Assembly: GCA_964474455.1 (NCBI GenBank)
Contig: CAYYSU010000006.1
Coordinates: forward strand, 1-64,000
Direction: 5' to 3'
DNA from: BM520 sp964474455
Lineage (GTDB): Bacteria > Bacteroidota > Bacteroidia > Bacteroidales > BM520
DNA: 64,000 nt
This document shows, in pieces, positions 18,589-26,616 of the stretch. Each line of letters opens with the position of its first letter. Position 1 is the stretch's first letter. The position numbers were made by a program, and so were the translations under genes. The notes under the pieces are model-generated. The model saw only the letters and a list, made by a program, of their open reading frames with translations, was not told the DNA's origin and did no database searches.

Positions 18589-19614
18589 TTATATATTCTT
18601 TTCTTTTCTTTCTAGTGTTTCAAGCCTTTTTACCAGCTGCGGCAGTCTTCTGAAAAAGACATAAGACTTCTTATAATCTCCCGCATAAAATGCCGGAGAG
18701 CCCATTACTACCTCATGATCTTTAACGTTATTTCCAATTCCTGCTTGCGCAGCTATCTTTACGTTATTGCCTATCGTAAGGTGTCCTGCCATTCCAACCT
18801 GCCCGCCAATCATACAGTTAGCGCCAATTATTGTTGAGCCGGAAATACCTGTTTGGCTTGCGATAACAGTGTTTTCGCCGATCTCCACATTATGAGCTAC
18901 CTGAATAAGGTTGTCCAGCTTAACACCCTTGCGGATTATTGTTGAACCTAAAGTAGCTCTGTCCACAGTAGTATTTGCGCCTATCTCTACGCTATTCTCA
19001 ATAATGACATTGCCGATTTGGGCTATCTTCTTATACTCTTCTTCTGTCTGTGGAGCAAAACCAAAACCATCAGCGCCAATAACAGCACCGCTGTGCAGTG
19101 TTACATCATCACCGATTACGCAACTATGGTATATGTTAACGCCGGAGTAAAAGAGGCAGTTGGATCCTATAGTCACATTGTTATCAATGTTTGTATTGGC
19201 ATATATTTGGCAACCGTTGCCGATAATAACATTATCACCTATTACGACATGATCGCCGATAAAGACGTTACTGCCTATGCTAACCTCGCTGCCAAGGATG
19301 GCCGTTTTTGATATCCCTGTTTTATTTTTTAGTGATTTGGTGTAGAGCTCCAAAAGCGATGCAAAGGCCACATAAGGATCATCTACCCTAATCAATGTTG
19401 CTTGTACTGGTTCTTGGGTTTTGAACTCCTTGTTTACAAGAATAATAGATGATTTTGAGTCATAAATATAATGTGAATATTTTGGATTTGCTATAAAGCT
19501 AACAGTACCAGGTCTTCCCTCCTCAATTTTGGAGAATGAAGAAACCAGTACTGCCGGATCGCCCTCCAGGGTTCCTTTAAGAATTTTCGAAAGATCTTCT
19601 GCTGAATACTGCAT
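18589..19614 (-). CDS. lpxD: UDP-3-O-acylglucosamine N-acyltransferase
   Basis: Third enzyme of lipid A synthesis, adding the N-linked hydroxyacyl chain. The 341 residues comprise an N-terminal uridine-binding domain (about 1-95), a hexapeptide beta-helix (about 100-300) and a C-terminal helix ending RLETLERK. The catalytic-histidine region is LIQVAHNVEIGENTVIA, followed by QTGISGST, both as in known LpxD. It is first in the lpxD - lpxC/fabZ - lpxA operon and has a good promoter at 19648-19676. Confidence 0.96.
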   Translation of the reverse strand: MQYSAEDLSKILKGTLEGDPAVLVSSFSKIEEGRPGTVSFIANPKYSHYIYDSKSSIILVNKEFKTQEPVQATLIRVDDPYVAFASLLELYTKSLKNKTGISKTAILGSEVSIGSNVFIGDHVVIGDNVIIGNGCQIYANTNIDNNVTIGSNCLFYSGVNIYHSCVIGDDVTLHSGAVIGADGFGFAPQTEEEYKKIAQIGNVIIENSVEIGANTTVDRATLGSTIIRKGVKLDNLIQVAHNVEIGENTVIASQTGISGSTIIGANCMIGGQVGMAGHLTIGNNVKIAAQAGIGNNVKDHEVVMGSPAFYAGDYKKSYVFFRRLPQLVKRLETLERKEKNI

Positions 19615-19647
19615 CAGGTAATATTTTTCTCAATAAAAAAACGAGTG

Positions 19648-19676
19648 CAAATGTATTATATTTTGTTAACAACAAA
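19648..19676 (-). promoter_or_regulatory. Promoter of the lpxD-lpxC/fabZ-lpxA operon
   Basis: On the minus strand TTTG (19676-19673) and TACATTTG (19655-19648) are separated by 17 bases, a full match to the Bacteroidota -33/-7 consensus. The predicted leader is about 27 bases. The -33 box lies immediately after the stop of the HD-domain gene. Confidence 0.7.
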
Positions 19677-20939
19677 TTAATATAGAACTTCTTTTGAAAC
19701 CTGAATGACCTTTGGGAAACAGAGAAATTGTTTCCGGCTGTCGGTAGAAAGAAGCTCCGCTTTCAACTGTTCGGAAAGAGAGGTTATCTCCTCTATCTCT
19801 CCACTTTTCCTTTGAATCCGTATTTGTGGACTCATTGGGTTATAGGCGCTATTAAACACTTCTGATGAAGTAACAAGGTATTTGGTTGCTCCGGCGTCAA
19901 TATTAAAATGTCTCATTACTTTCTCATTAACCTCCATAAGCACCTCTTCGCTGAAAGACTGTGGTCTCATGATAATCCTGAAAAGCCTTCTGTCAGTAAG
20001 CGAGCGGCAGAGGAAACTCAAAACAATGTCGTCATGCTGCTGCCATAATTTTATTGATGAAAAGACATCAAAATCATCCAGACTCATGAATCTTTTTATT
20101 ACTTCAGGGTTATTTATGAAGTCATCTTTAATAAATGTGTTTTTTAGGAAGAAAATTAAATCAGGACTTCCCGGCAGCGGGAATCCTTCATTGATAAGAT
20201 ATCTGGCGCGTGCAATGGTATTTGCAAGCATAGTCTCTGCTGCAAGAACGGTTTTGTGCAGATAGACCTGCCAGTACATAAGCCTTCTGGAAAGAATAAA
20301 ATTTTCTATGCTGTAAATACCTTTTTCTTCAACCACAATATTCCCATTGGCAATGTTGAGCATTTTAAGGATTCTTTCCACACTGATGATTCCCTCGGAG
20401 ACTCCAGTATAGAAGCTGTCCCGTCTAAGATAATCAAGCCTGTCGAGGTCCAGTTGCCCGGAAACCAACTGACTAAGCCACGGCTTAGGGTATGTTTTTT
20501 TATAGATTTCTATTCCCGGATCCAGCTTTCCTTTGAAGAGTTTGTTGAGATGCATCATAGCTATAAGGGAGATATCCTCATGGCTCACATTGGGTAGAAG
20601 GATGCCTTCCAGGTTGTGAGAATATGGCCCATGCCCTACATCATGCAACAGCATTGCAATACATAGGCCTGTGAGCTCTTCATCGGGGATGTCATGATCT
20701 TTTATCCTAAGGCTCTGGACTGCGTTAGCAGCAAGATGCATAGAGCCAATGCTATGATGAAAGCGCGTGTGAAGCGCTCCGGGGTATATTAGATGTGATA
20801 AACCCATCTGTTTGATCCTGCGTAGTCGCTGAAACCAAGGGTGCTCTATGATGTCGAAGATTATGTCGTCAGTGATATTGATAAATCCGTATACGGGATC
20901 ATTAAGAATCTTTTTTTTGTTCTGATATACAGCACTCAT
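19677..20939 (-). CDS. HD-domain phosphohydrolase, dNTPase/SAMHD1-like
   Basis: A 420-residue cytoplasmic protein with an intact HD metal site: the first histidine in TRFHHSIGSMHLA, the HD pair in MLLHDVGHGPYSH (about 78-90), and a later Asp in QLDLDRLDYLRRDS. The N-terminus (VYGFINITDD, PWFQRLRRIKQMG) is the standard opening of this family, which is common in Bacteroidota and annotated as HD-domain or dGTPase-like. The substrate is not known. It is transcribed away from porX. The 110-base region between them carries a 9-bp inverted repeat. Confidence 0.9.
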   Translation of the reverse strand: MSAVYQNKKKILNDPVYGFINITDDIIFDIIEHPWFQRLRRIKQMGLSHLIYPGALHTRFHHSIGSMHLAANAVQSLRIKDHDIPDEELTGLCIAMLLHDVGHGPYSHNLEGILLPNVSHEDISLIAMMHLNKLFKGKLDPGIEIYKKTYPKPWLSQLVSGQLDLDRLDYLRRDSFYTGVSEGIISVERILKMLNIANGNIVVEEKGIYSIENFILSRRLMYWQVYLHKTVLAAETMLANTIARARYLINEGFPLPGSPDLIFFLKNTFIKDDFINNPEVIKRFMSLDDFDVFSSIKLWQQHDDIVLSFLCRSLTDRRLFRIIMRPQSFSEEVLMEVNEKVMRHFNIDAGATKYLVTSSEVFNSAYNPMSPQIRIQRKSGEIEEITSLSEQLKAELLSTDSRKQFLCFPKVIQVSKEVLY

Positions 20940-20981
20940 TAATCTACCTTTGTATAAATAATGTTAACGATACAATAATTC

Positions 20982-21028
20982 TCAATATTACAACATTATA
21001 CTCTTAATATCAAAAGTGTTAATATTGA
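20982..21028. repeat. 9-bp inverted repeat in the porX upstream region
   Basis: TCAATATTA (20982-20990) and TAATATTGA (21020-21028) are exact reverse complements separated by 29 bases, just before the porX start at 21050. A related half-site, TTAATAT, lies at 21004-21010. This could be an operator or a loop-forming site. The AT-rich context makes chance matches more likely. Confidence 0.35.
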
Positions 21029-21049
21029 ATATACTTAGAAAGGACATAT

Positions 21050-22603
21050 ATGGATAGTGCCAATATTCTATGGGTTGATGACGAAATAGATCTGTTAAAA
21101 CCGCATATCATATTTTTAGAAACCAAAGGTTATAATGTGAATACATGTAACAACGGTGTTGAAGCAATTGATATGGTACAGGAGAAAGAGTATGATATTG
21201 TTTTTTTGGATGAACAGATGCCTGGTTTATCAGGTATAGAAACCCTGGCAAAGATAAAGGGATTATACTCTAACCTTCCAGTGGTGATGATCACTAAAAG
21301 TGAAGAAGAGAGTATTATGGAAGATGCTATTGGTTCGAATATCGCCGACTATCTGATCAAACCGGTGAACCCTAATCAGATACTACTTTGTTTGAAAAAA
21401 AATCTTGAAAACAAGAAACTTATCAGTGATAAGACGACTTTCGACTACCAGCAGGAGTTTCGTAATATTAGTATGGAGATTAGCGGAAACCTGGATTTTG
21501 AACATTGGGCTGAGATTTATAAGAAACTATCTGGGTGGGATATCAAACTTGGGAAATCAGAAGATTCCGGTATGCAGGATATACTGGCAATGCAAAAAGA
21601 TGAAGCTAATCAAGCATTCTGTAAATATATTAGTAAGAACTACCCTGATTGGCTGAATACCGATAGAGATGAAAAGCCGGTAATGTCTCATACTTTATTA
21701 AAGCAAAAAGTCTTTCCTCTCTTAGAAGATGATATGACCACATTCCTTGTGGTTATTGATAACATCCGCTTCGACCAGTGGAAGGTTCTACAGCCTGTTC
21801 TGGAAGAGCTGTTTAGAGTGAAGGAAGAGAGTATTTACTCCTCTATTCTGCCTACAACAACGATGTATGCCCGAAATGCTATGTTTGCAGGTCTAATGCC
21901 TTCAGAGATTAAGAAAAAGTATCCTAAACTATGGCTTGACGAAGATGCTGAAGGCTCTAAAAATCAGTATGAAGCCAAGCTTTTGGAAGAAAATATGAAG
22001 CGTCATGGCAAGAACGTTATGCACTCTTATCACAAAATATTGAACCTTACCAGTGCAAAAAAACTTCTTGACAATATGCCGAACCTGATGAAAAACAAGT
22101 TCAATGTTATTGTTTATAACTTTGTGGATATGCTCTCACATGCACGCACCGAGATGGAGATGATCCGCGAGTTGGCATCTGATGAGCCGGCATACCGCTC
22201 TATCACCTTATCATGGTTTAAATATTCACCCCTATTTGAGATGATAAAATATATGGCCGAGAAAGGGGCGCGGTTGATTATTACAACAGATCATGGTTCT
22301 GTACGCGTGAAAGACCCTGTAAAAGTTATTGGGGATAAGAACACAAACACCAATCTTAGATATAAAATAGGGAAAAGCCTGAATTTTAATCCCAAAGAGG
22401 TGTTTTTTGTTAAAAATCCTGACGATATTTTCCTACCACGTATAAACGTCTCAAGCTCTTATATCTTTAGCTATAACACTGATTTTTTGGCATATCCAAA
22501 TAATTATAATTATTATGCTAATTATTACCGGAATACATTCCAGCATGGAGGCATAAGCCTTGAAGAGATGCTAATACCTTTTATTATCATGACTCCTAAA
22601 TAG
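21050..22603 (+). CDS. porX: PorX: response regulator with PglZ phosphatase-like domain
   Basis: A 517-residue cytoplasmic regulator of the type IX secretion system. Residues 1-125 are a receiver with D10/D11 and phospho-acceptor D54. After a helical linker, the PglZ domain of the alkaline phosphatase superfamily (about 200-517) keeps the metal ligands: Asp in VVIDNIRFDQW, the nucleophile-region Thr in LPTTTMYARN, and Asp-His in ITTDHGSV. In Porphyromonas and Flavobacterium, PorX pairs with the kinase PorY and controls T9SS genes through SigP, and its PglZ domain binds zinc. No porY or sigP homologue is next to it here. A ribosome-binding-like AAAGGA precedes the ATG. Five or more T9SS cargo genes lie in this window. 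Confidence 0.95.
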   Translation: MDSANILWVDDEIDLLKPHIIFLETKGYNVNTCNNGVEAIDMVQEKEYDIVFLDEQMPGLSGIETLAKIKGLYSNLPVVMITKSEEESIMEDAIGSNIADYLIKPVNPNQILLCLKKNLENKKLISDKTTFDYQQEFRNISMEISGNLDFEHWAEIYKKLSGWDIKLGKSEDSGMQDILAMQKDEANQAFCKYISKNYPDWLNTDRDEKPVMSHTLLKQKVFPLLEDDMTTFLVVIDNIRFDQWKVLQPVLEELFRVKEESIYSSILPTTTMYARNAMFAGLMPSEIKKKYPKLWLDEDAEGSKNQYEAKLLEENMKRHGKNVMHSYHKILNLTSAKKLLDNMPNLMKNKFNVIVYNFVDMLSHARTEMEMIRELASDEPAYRSITLSWFKYSPLFEMIKYMAEKGARLIITTDHGSVRVKDPVKVIGDKNTNTNLRYKIGKSLNFNPKEVFFVKNPDDIFLPRINVSSSYIFSYNTDFLAYPNNYNYYANYYRNTFQHGGISLEEMLIPFIIMTPK

Positions 22604-22644
22604 GCGTATTGGTAGCAGATTTGAATATGTGTTGTAAATAATTG

Positions 22645-22682
22645 AAAACCGGTGAGTGAGCCTTGGCTTGTTCGCCGGTTTT
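22645..22682 (+). terminator. Intrinsic terminator after porX
   Basis: An almost perfect 18-bp stem, counting G-U pairs, begins AAAACCGG (22645) and ends CCGGTTTT (22682) with a very tight loop. It lies 41 bases after the porX stop. The tsaE promoter -7 box starts five bases after it. Confidence 0.85.
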
Positions 22683-22694
22683 GTGATATCTTTG
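22664..22694 (+). promoter_or_regulatory. Promoter of tsaE
   Basis: The -7 box TATCTTTG (22687-22694) matches the consensus exactly. TTGG at 22664-22667 gives a 19-base spacer, placing the -33 element inside the porX terminator hairpin. The predicted leader is about 15 bases. Confidence 0.65.
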
Positions 22695-22715
22695 TGTCTT
22701 AGGTAAAATGTTATT

Positions 22716-23144
22716 ATGGAATTGAAACTTACAATATCCGGGGAATCAGAGTTGAAAGATGTTGCAATGAAGGTTCTTGAAACCTTCCCCCACGAGAGGG
22801 TGTTTTTACTCTATGGCGCCATGGGTGCCGGGAAGACAACTTTTGTGAAAGTTGTGGGTGAATTACTTCAGGTGAAAGATGTTGTTAACAGCCCAACCTT
22901 TGCTCTTGTTAATGAGTATGAAACAGAAGAAGCAGATGTTATATATCACTTTGATTTGTATAGAATTAAAAAGGTTGAAGAGTTGTATGATATAGGATAT
23001 GAGGAGTATCTGTATAGTGGAAAATACTGTTTTATAGAGTGGCCGGAAAAAATGGCGGAACTTTTACCCAAATCTTACGTATATATCAGCATTGAGGAGC
23101 AGGACGATGGCTTCCGGCATTTTGAAGTAAAAAAAATCCAATAA
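22716..23144 (+). CDS. tsaE: tRNA threonylcarbamoyladenosine biosynthesis ATPase TsaE
   Basis: A 142-residue P-loop protein with Walker A GAMGAGKTT at 34-42, and downstream motifs NSPTFALVNEY and HFDLYRI typical of TsaE. It works with TsaB, TsaC and TsaD in making t6A37 on ANN-decoding tRNAs. The partners are not in the window. The stop is one base before the next ATG, so it is translationally coupled to the alanine dehydrogenase-like gene. This pairing is frequent in Bacteroidota. Confidence 0.96.
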   Translation: MELKLTISGESELKDVAMKVLETFPHERVFLLYGAMGAGKTTFVKVVGELLQVKDVVNSPTFALVNEYETEEADVIYHFDLYRIKKVEELYDIGYEEYLYSGKYCFIEWPEKMAELLPKSYVYISIEEQDDGFRHFEVKKIQ

Positions 23145-23145
23145 C

Positions 23146-24378
23146 ATGTTGAACGAAAAAAGTAAGCCATATTTTGATGACGGCAGAGCAGGACAGAGCC
23201 TTATGCCACAGGAGATCCTAGAAGAGCGCAAGGCAGGGGGAAAGGTCATATCCTTTGGGCTTCCCAAGGAGATCCATCACCATGAAAACAGGATCTTGTT
23301 TACTCCTTATGATGCAGGGTTATTAGTGAGCCATGGGCACAAAGTGTTATTGCAGAGTGGCGCCGGAGATGCGGCGCGTTTTTCCAATGAAGAGTATGCT
23401 TCGCAGGGTATTATAATCACCGATAGTGCAAAAGAAGTATTCCAGGCTGATGTTATTATGAAGGTTATGCCTCCATCGTTAGAGGAGATTGCCATGATGA
23501 AAAACAGGCAAACTCTCTTCTCCACACTGAATTTTGTTGATGATGATAAGAGATATTTTCAGGAATTGATGCGTAAAAAGACAACGGCGATTAGCCTGGA
23601 GAGTATCCGTGATGATGATGGCAGCTACCCTGTAATCCGTGCCATGAGCGAGATTGCAGGAAATGCTTGCATATACCTTGCTTCGCGGTACCTTAGTGAC
23701 CCCACGATGGGACAGTCAAGAATGCTGGGAGGATTCTCGGGAGTGGATCCTGTGGAAATCATCATTTTGGGCGCCGGAACAGTGGCAGAGTATGCCACAC
23801 GTTCTGCCCTGGGAATGGGAGCACAGGTGAAAATATTTGATACCTCGTTACGTAAAATCCGTCGTTTGCAATCGTTGCTACATGAGAGAGTTTATACCAA
23901 CCTCCTTACTTCAGATACTCTATCCAGAGCCTTGCCATCAGCAGATGTGGTGATATGTTCCATGTATTCTCACGAGAGAGTTACTCCGTGTTATCTTACC
24001 GAAGAGATGGTTGAAACAATGAAAAAAGGCTCTGTTCTTATTGATATTTCAATAGATCGTGGTGGATGCTCTGAAACTTCAAGGGTGACATCGCTCCATA
24101 AGCCTGTATACCAGAAACATGGAGTGATTCATTATTGTGTTCCTAATTTGTTATCACGTTTTTCCAATACCTCAAGTATTGCATTAAGTAATTATTTCTA
24201 TAGTTTCTTTGAAGAGGCTACCCACCTCGGCGGGGTACAACAGATGCTGAGACGCTATTTCGGCCTTCGTAATGCTGCTTATCTCTATCATGGTGTATTA
24301 ACGAAGCGTTCTATATCACAAAAAACCGGGCTTTCATATAAAGATATTCATCTGCTCATCTCTTCGATGAATCAATAA
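23146..24378 (+). CDS. Alanine dehydrogenase/transhydrogenase-family protein
   Basis: A 410-residue protein with the AlaDh/PNT fold. The N-terminal domain carries GLPKEIHHHENRILFTP with the substrate arginine at R49, and VIMKVMPPS with lysine K106. The NAD-binding domain holds IIILGAGTVAEYATRSALG and the conserved IDISIDRGG. At the position of the catalytic histidine of classical alanine dehydrogenase (LHLA, His96 in the Mycobacterium enzyme) this protein has LNF with Asn129. It also has an N-terminal extension of about 30 residues. The family is therefore clear but L-alanine oxidation is uncertain. It is coupled to tsaE and converges on the proline dehydrogenase gene. Confidence 0.85.
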   Translation: MLNEKSKPYFDDGRAGQSLMPQEILEERKAGGKVISFGLPKEIHHHENRILFTPYDAGLLVSHGHKVLLQSGAGDAARFSNEEYASQGIIITDSAKEVFQADVIMKVMPPSLEEIAMMKNRQTLFSTLNFVDDDKRYFQELMRKKTTAISLESIRDDDGSYPVIRAMSEIAGNACIYLASRYLSDPTMGQSRMLGGFSGVDPVEIIILGAGTVAEYATRSALGMGAQVKIFDTSLRKIRRLQSLLHERVYTNLLTSDTLSRALPSADVVICSMYSHERVTPCYLTEEMVETMKKGSVLIDISIDRGGCSETSRVTSLHKPVYQKHGVIHYCVPNLLSRFSNTSSIALSNYFYSFFEEATHLGGVQQMLRRYFGLRNAAYLYHGVLTKRSISQKTGLSYKDIHLLISSMNQ

Positions 24379-24405
24379 ATCCTGTTGCTTACGAAGTTGT
24401 GATTG

Positions 24406-25605
24406 TCAGGATCTTCTTCTTCGTTTAATCTCTTTAGATATCAATGATAACTCACGACCTGTCTGTCCTTTGACAGAGGTGTTCTCCTGTGCCCGGCGGC
24501 TGAGGTATGGCAGAACTTTATTCACCGAACCGTAGGGGACATATTTGGTGACATTATAACCATTCACTGATAACTGTGAAGTAATATGGTCACTCATGCC
24601 ATAGAGTTGAGCAAACCAAATTCCCGGGTGGTCTTTTTTAATGCCCTTTTCTATCATAACTCCTGCAAGAAAAGATGAACTGAACTCATTATGGGTGCCA
24701 TTAAAGATCTCCAGGGTTGAGAGGTTCTCAACGCAGAACTCCAGAGCACTGTTATATGAATTGTCGGTGGACTCCTTGTCGCAATGAATGGGTGAAGGGT
24801 ATCCGCCTTTTATTGCCCTTTCACGTTCTTTCTCCATATAGGCACCCCGAACGAGTTTTACACCAACGGTAAAATTCTCTTCTTGTGCTTTCTGTACAGT
24901 GCATTTTAAATGATCCAGCCTATCATGGCGGTACATCTGCCATGTATTGAAGATGATAGGGTTTTTACGATTAAATTCCGACATAAGATCAAATACCACA
25001 TCGTCGATAGCCTTTTGATACCAGAAGTCTTCTGCGTCCACAAGTAAACGGATCTTTGCTTGCGCCGCAGTTTGTGCAAGCTTATGCATTCTGGTTTTAA
25101 AATGTGTAAACTCACGTATTTCATCATTGGACAGAGCTTCAGCGAACGAAACTTTTTTTAAAACCTCTGTGTTTCCTATGGTTGTGGGCTTGAAGACGGC
25201 AAAAGGTATAGAGTCATGCTCCTTTGCGAAGGAAATAGATTTTATCGTCTCTTCCACAACAGAATCGTATTCAGTGTTTTTTGAGCCTGCTTCAGCAGAA
25301 TAATCGAGTATGGAGTAGGTGTTTCTGGATTTAAGATCAATGAGAACAGGAATACACTCTTCAAGGGTTTCGCCCCCAACAAATTGTCGGTATAAAGTTG
25401 GCTTTACAGCCCAGGCCACAGGGATTCCTATGTTAACCATATTCATCGCCAGACTATTCGCAATAGTGACTAAACGAGGGTTACCCATTAAGCGAAAAAG
25501 AAAGGCGCTTTTTCTTAATTGAAAGTTTGTTTTGTGTGCAAATGTTTGCTGCGTATCAGCATAGTTTAATCCGGCTTTGGAAGCCAGCATTTTATGATCT
25601 GTCAT
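24406..25605 (-). CDS. Proline dehydrogenase
   Basis: A 399-residue single-domain FAD enzyme oxidising proline to pyrroline-5-carboxylate, the first step of proline catabolism. The TIM barrel has the family motifs LLVDAEDFWYQ, GVKLVRGAYMEKER, QLYGMSDHI, and near the C-terminus YLSRRAQEN, matching the substrate motif YxxRRxxE(T) with Asn in the last place. The P5C dehydrogenase that follows is not nearby. The start overlaps the CAP lipoprotein stop in an ATGA, so they are co-translated. It may be called putA in genomes with the monofunctional form. Confidence 0.94.
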   Translation of the reverse strand: MTDHKMLASKAGLNYADTQQTFAHKTNFQLRKSAFLFRLMGNPRLVTIANSLAMNMVNIGIPVAWAVKPTLYRQFVGGETLEECIPVLIDLKSRNTYSILDYSAEAGSKNTEYDSVVEETIKSISFAKEHDSIPFAVFKPTTIGNTEVLKKVSFAEALSNDEIREFTHFKTRMHKLAQTAAQAKIRLLVDAEDFWYQKAIDDVVFDLMSEFNRKNPIIFNTWQMYRHDRLDHLKCTVQKAQEENFTVGVKLVRGAYMEKERERAIKGGYPSPIHCDKESTDNSYNSALEFCVENLSTLEIFNGTHNEFSSSFLAGVMIEKGIKKDHPGIWFAQLYGMSDHITSQLSVNGYNVTKYVPYGSVNKVLPYLSRRAQENTSVKGQTGRELSLISKEIKRRRRS

Positions 25606-26576
25606 TTTTCTATTGGTATTATTATTACTTCATAATTATAGGAAGTAATCTCATTGAATAACACAACGTTTTCAACTTTAACAGAGAATGTGTTGTCATC
25701 GTCATTATTAATACAAATACTCGGAATCCAATTGATGGAATTATCTCCAATGATTGGATCTCCCGGGCCGGAAGTATGCGTTATTTCACACTGAACTTCA
25801 TTTCCATTTTGATCTTTCATTACAACAGAAGCATCATGAAAGTTTGCATTAGGAACCGATAAGGACCAGAATTTATATATTAAAGGTATAGGAGTATACC
25901 CCGGAGGCGGGTATGCGATGAAGTCGGGGAGGTCTTCAGGCTGCGGATTTCCATTGTTTCCTCCAACCCAGATGGCATTAGCCTGAGAAGTGGATCCATG
26001 TCCCATGGTCTTAGCCCTGGAAAAGAGTAACCAACGTCTGTGTCCAAGGGTTAAATTACCTGAATTTTCGTCCTGAATATATTTGTCAACAGCGTTAGTA
26101 GTATGAATGGGCGAATGCTCTGTTCCAAAACCAATGTTGCTGTTTTTTGCTGCTTCATGACCATCGATAGTCCAGCAGTGCCAGTTTGTTGGTGGATCGT
26201 GGGAGAGACTACTATTGGCATGAAACATTAGTGCCGCTTGCTGACATTTTTCGTTAAGATCATCATCAAAAACCACATCTCCTGAAAGACCACAAATCAC
26301 ACGGTAGAAGTTTATCCTTGCAAGAACTTTGTTGTGAACACTTTCGGGTAAGGTACCCGCATTGCAATCCTGCCACGACCCATCCCATTGTGGGTCAGTT
26401 ATTTCTGTTGCAAGATAGATGTTTTCCCAGGCCAACAGAACCTCATCACGTGATAAGACGGGATGTCCGGTAATGTTATTAACTTCTGGTGTTTCATTAT
26501 TAGGATCACATGAAACGAGGATTAATAACAGAAAAATTATAAATTTACATTTTTGAAGAGCTATTTTCATGAGCAT
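25602..26576 (-). CDS. CAP-domain lipoprotein
   Basis: A 324-residue lipoprotein with a hydrophobic signal and lipobox LVSC (lipidated Cys23, or Cys21 from the second ATG at 26570). Residues about 80-215 look like a CAP/SCP domain: NFYRVICGLSG, an alpha-helix with AALMFHA, SHDPP followed by W and C, AAKNSNIGFG, and LGHRRWLL. The C-terminal 100 residues are beta-rich and of unknown type. Many bacterial CAP proteins are secreted and bind lipids or act on the envelope, but no activity is claimed here. The gene precedes proline dehydrogenase with a 4-base overlap, an odd pairing. A -7 box is at 26590-26597. Confidence 0.78.
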   Translation of the reverse strand: MLMKIALQKCKFIIFLLLILVSCDPNNETPEVNNITGHPVLSRDEVLLAWENIYLATEITDPQWDGSWQDCNAGTLPESVHNKVLARINFYRVICGLSGDVVFDDDLNEKCQQAALMFHANSSLSHDPPTNWHCWTIDGHEAAKNSNIGFGTEHSPIHTTNAVDKYIQDENSGNLTLGHRRWLLFSRAKTMGHGSTSQANAIWVGGNNGNPQPEDLPDFIAYPPPGYTPIPLIYKFWSLSVPNANFHDASVVMKDQNGNEVQCEITHTSGPGDPIIGDNSINWIPSICINNDDDNTFSVKVENVVLFNEITSYNYEVIIIPIEK

Positions 26577-26589
26577 AGTATTTAATTAA

Positions 26590-26597
26590 CAAAGATA
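26590..26597 (-). promoter_or_regulatory. Candidate -7 box for the CAP lipoprotein/proline dehydrogenase pair
   Basis: The minus strand reads TATCTTTG, an exact -7 match in the 40-base divergent gap. The predicted start of transcription is about 7 bases before the ATG at 26576 or 13 before the ATG at 26570. The upstream -33 region would lie in the aroB start and is weak. Confidence 0.5.
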
Positions 26598-26616
26598 ATT
26601 ATATTTATTTCAGTTT

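Noticed and set aside
24379..24412. Short inverted repeat ATCCTG / CAGGAT between convergent genes
   Set aside because: Only six base pairs with a 22-base loop; chance is likely.
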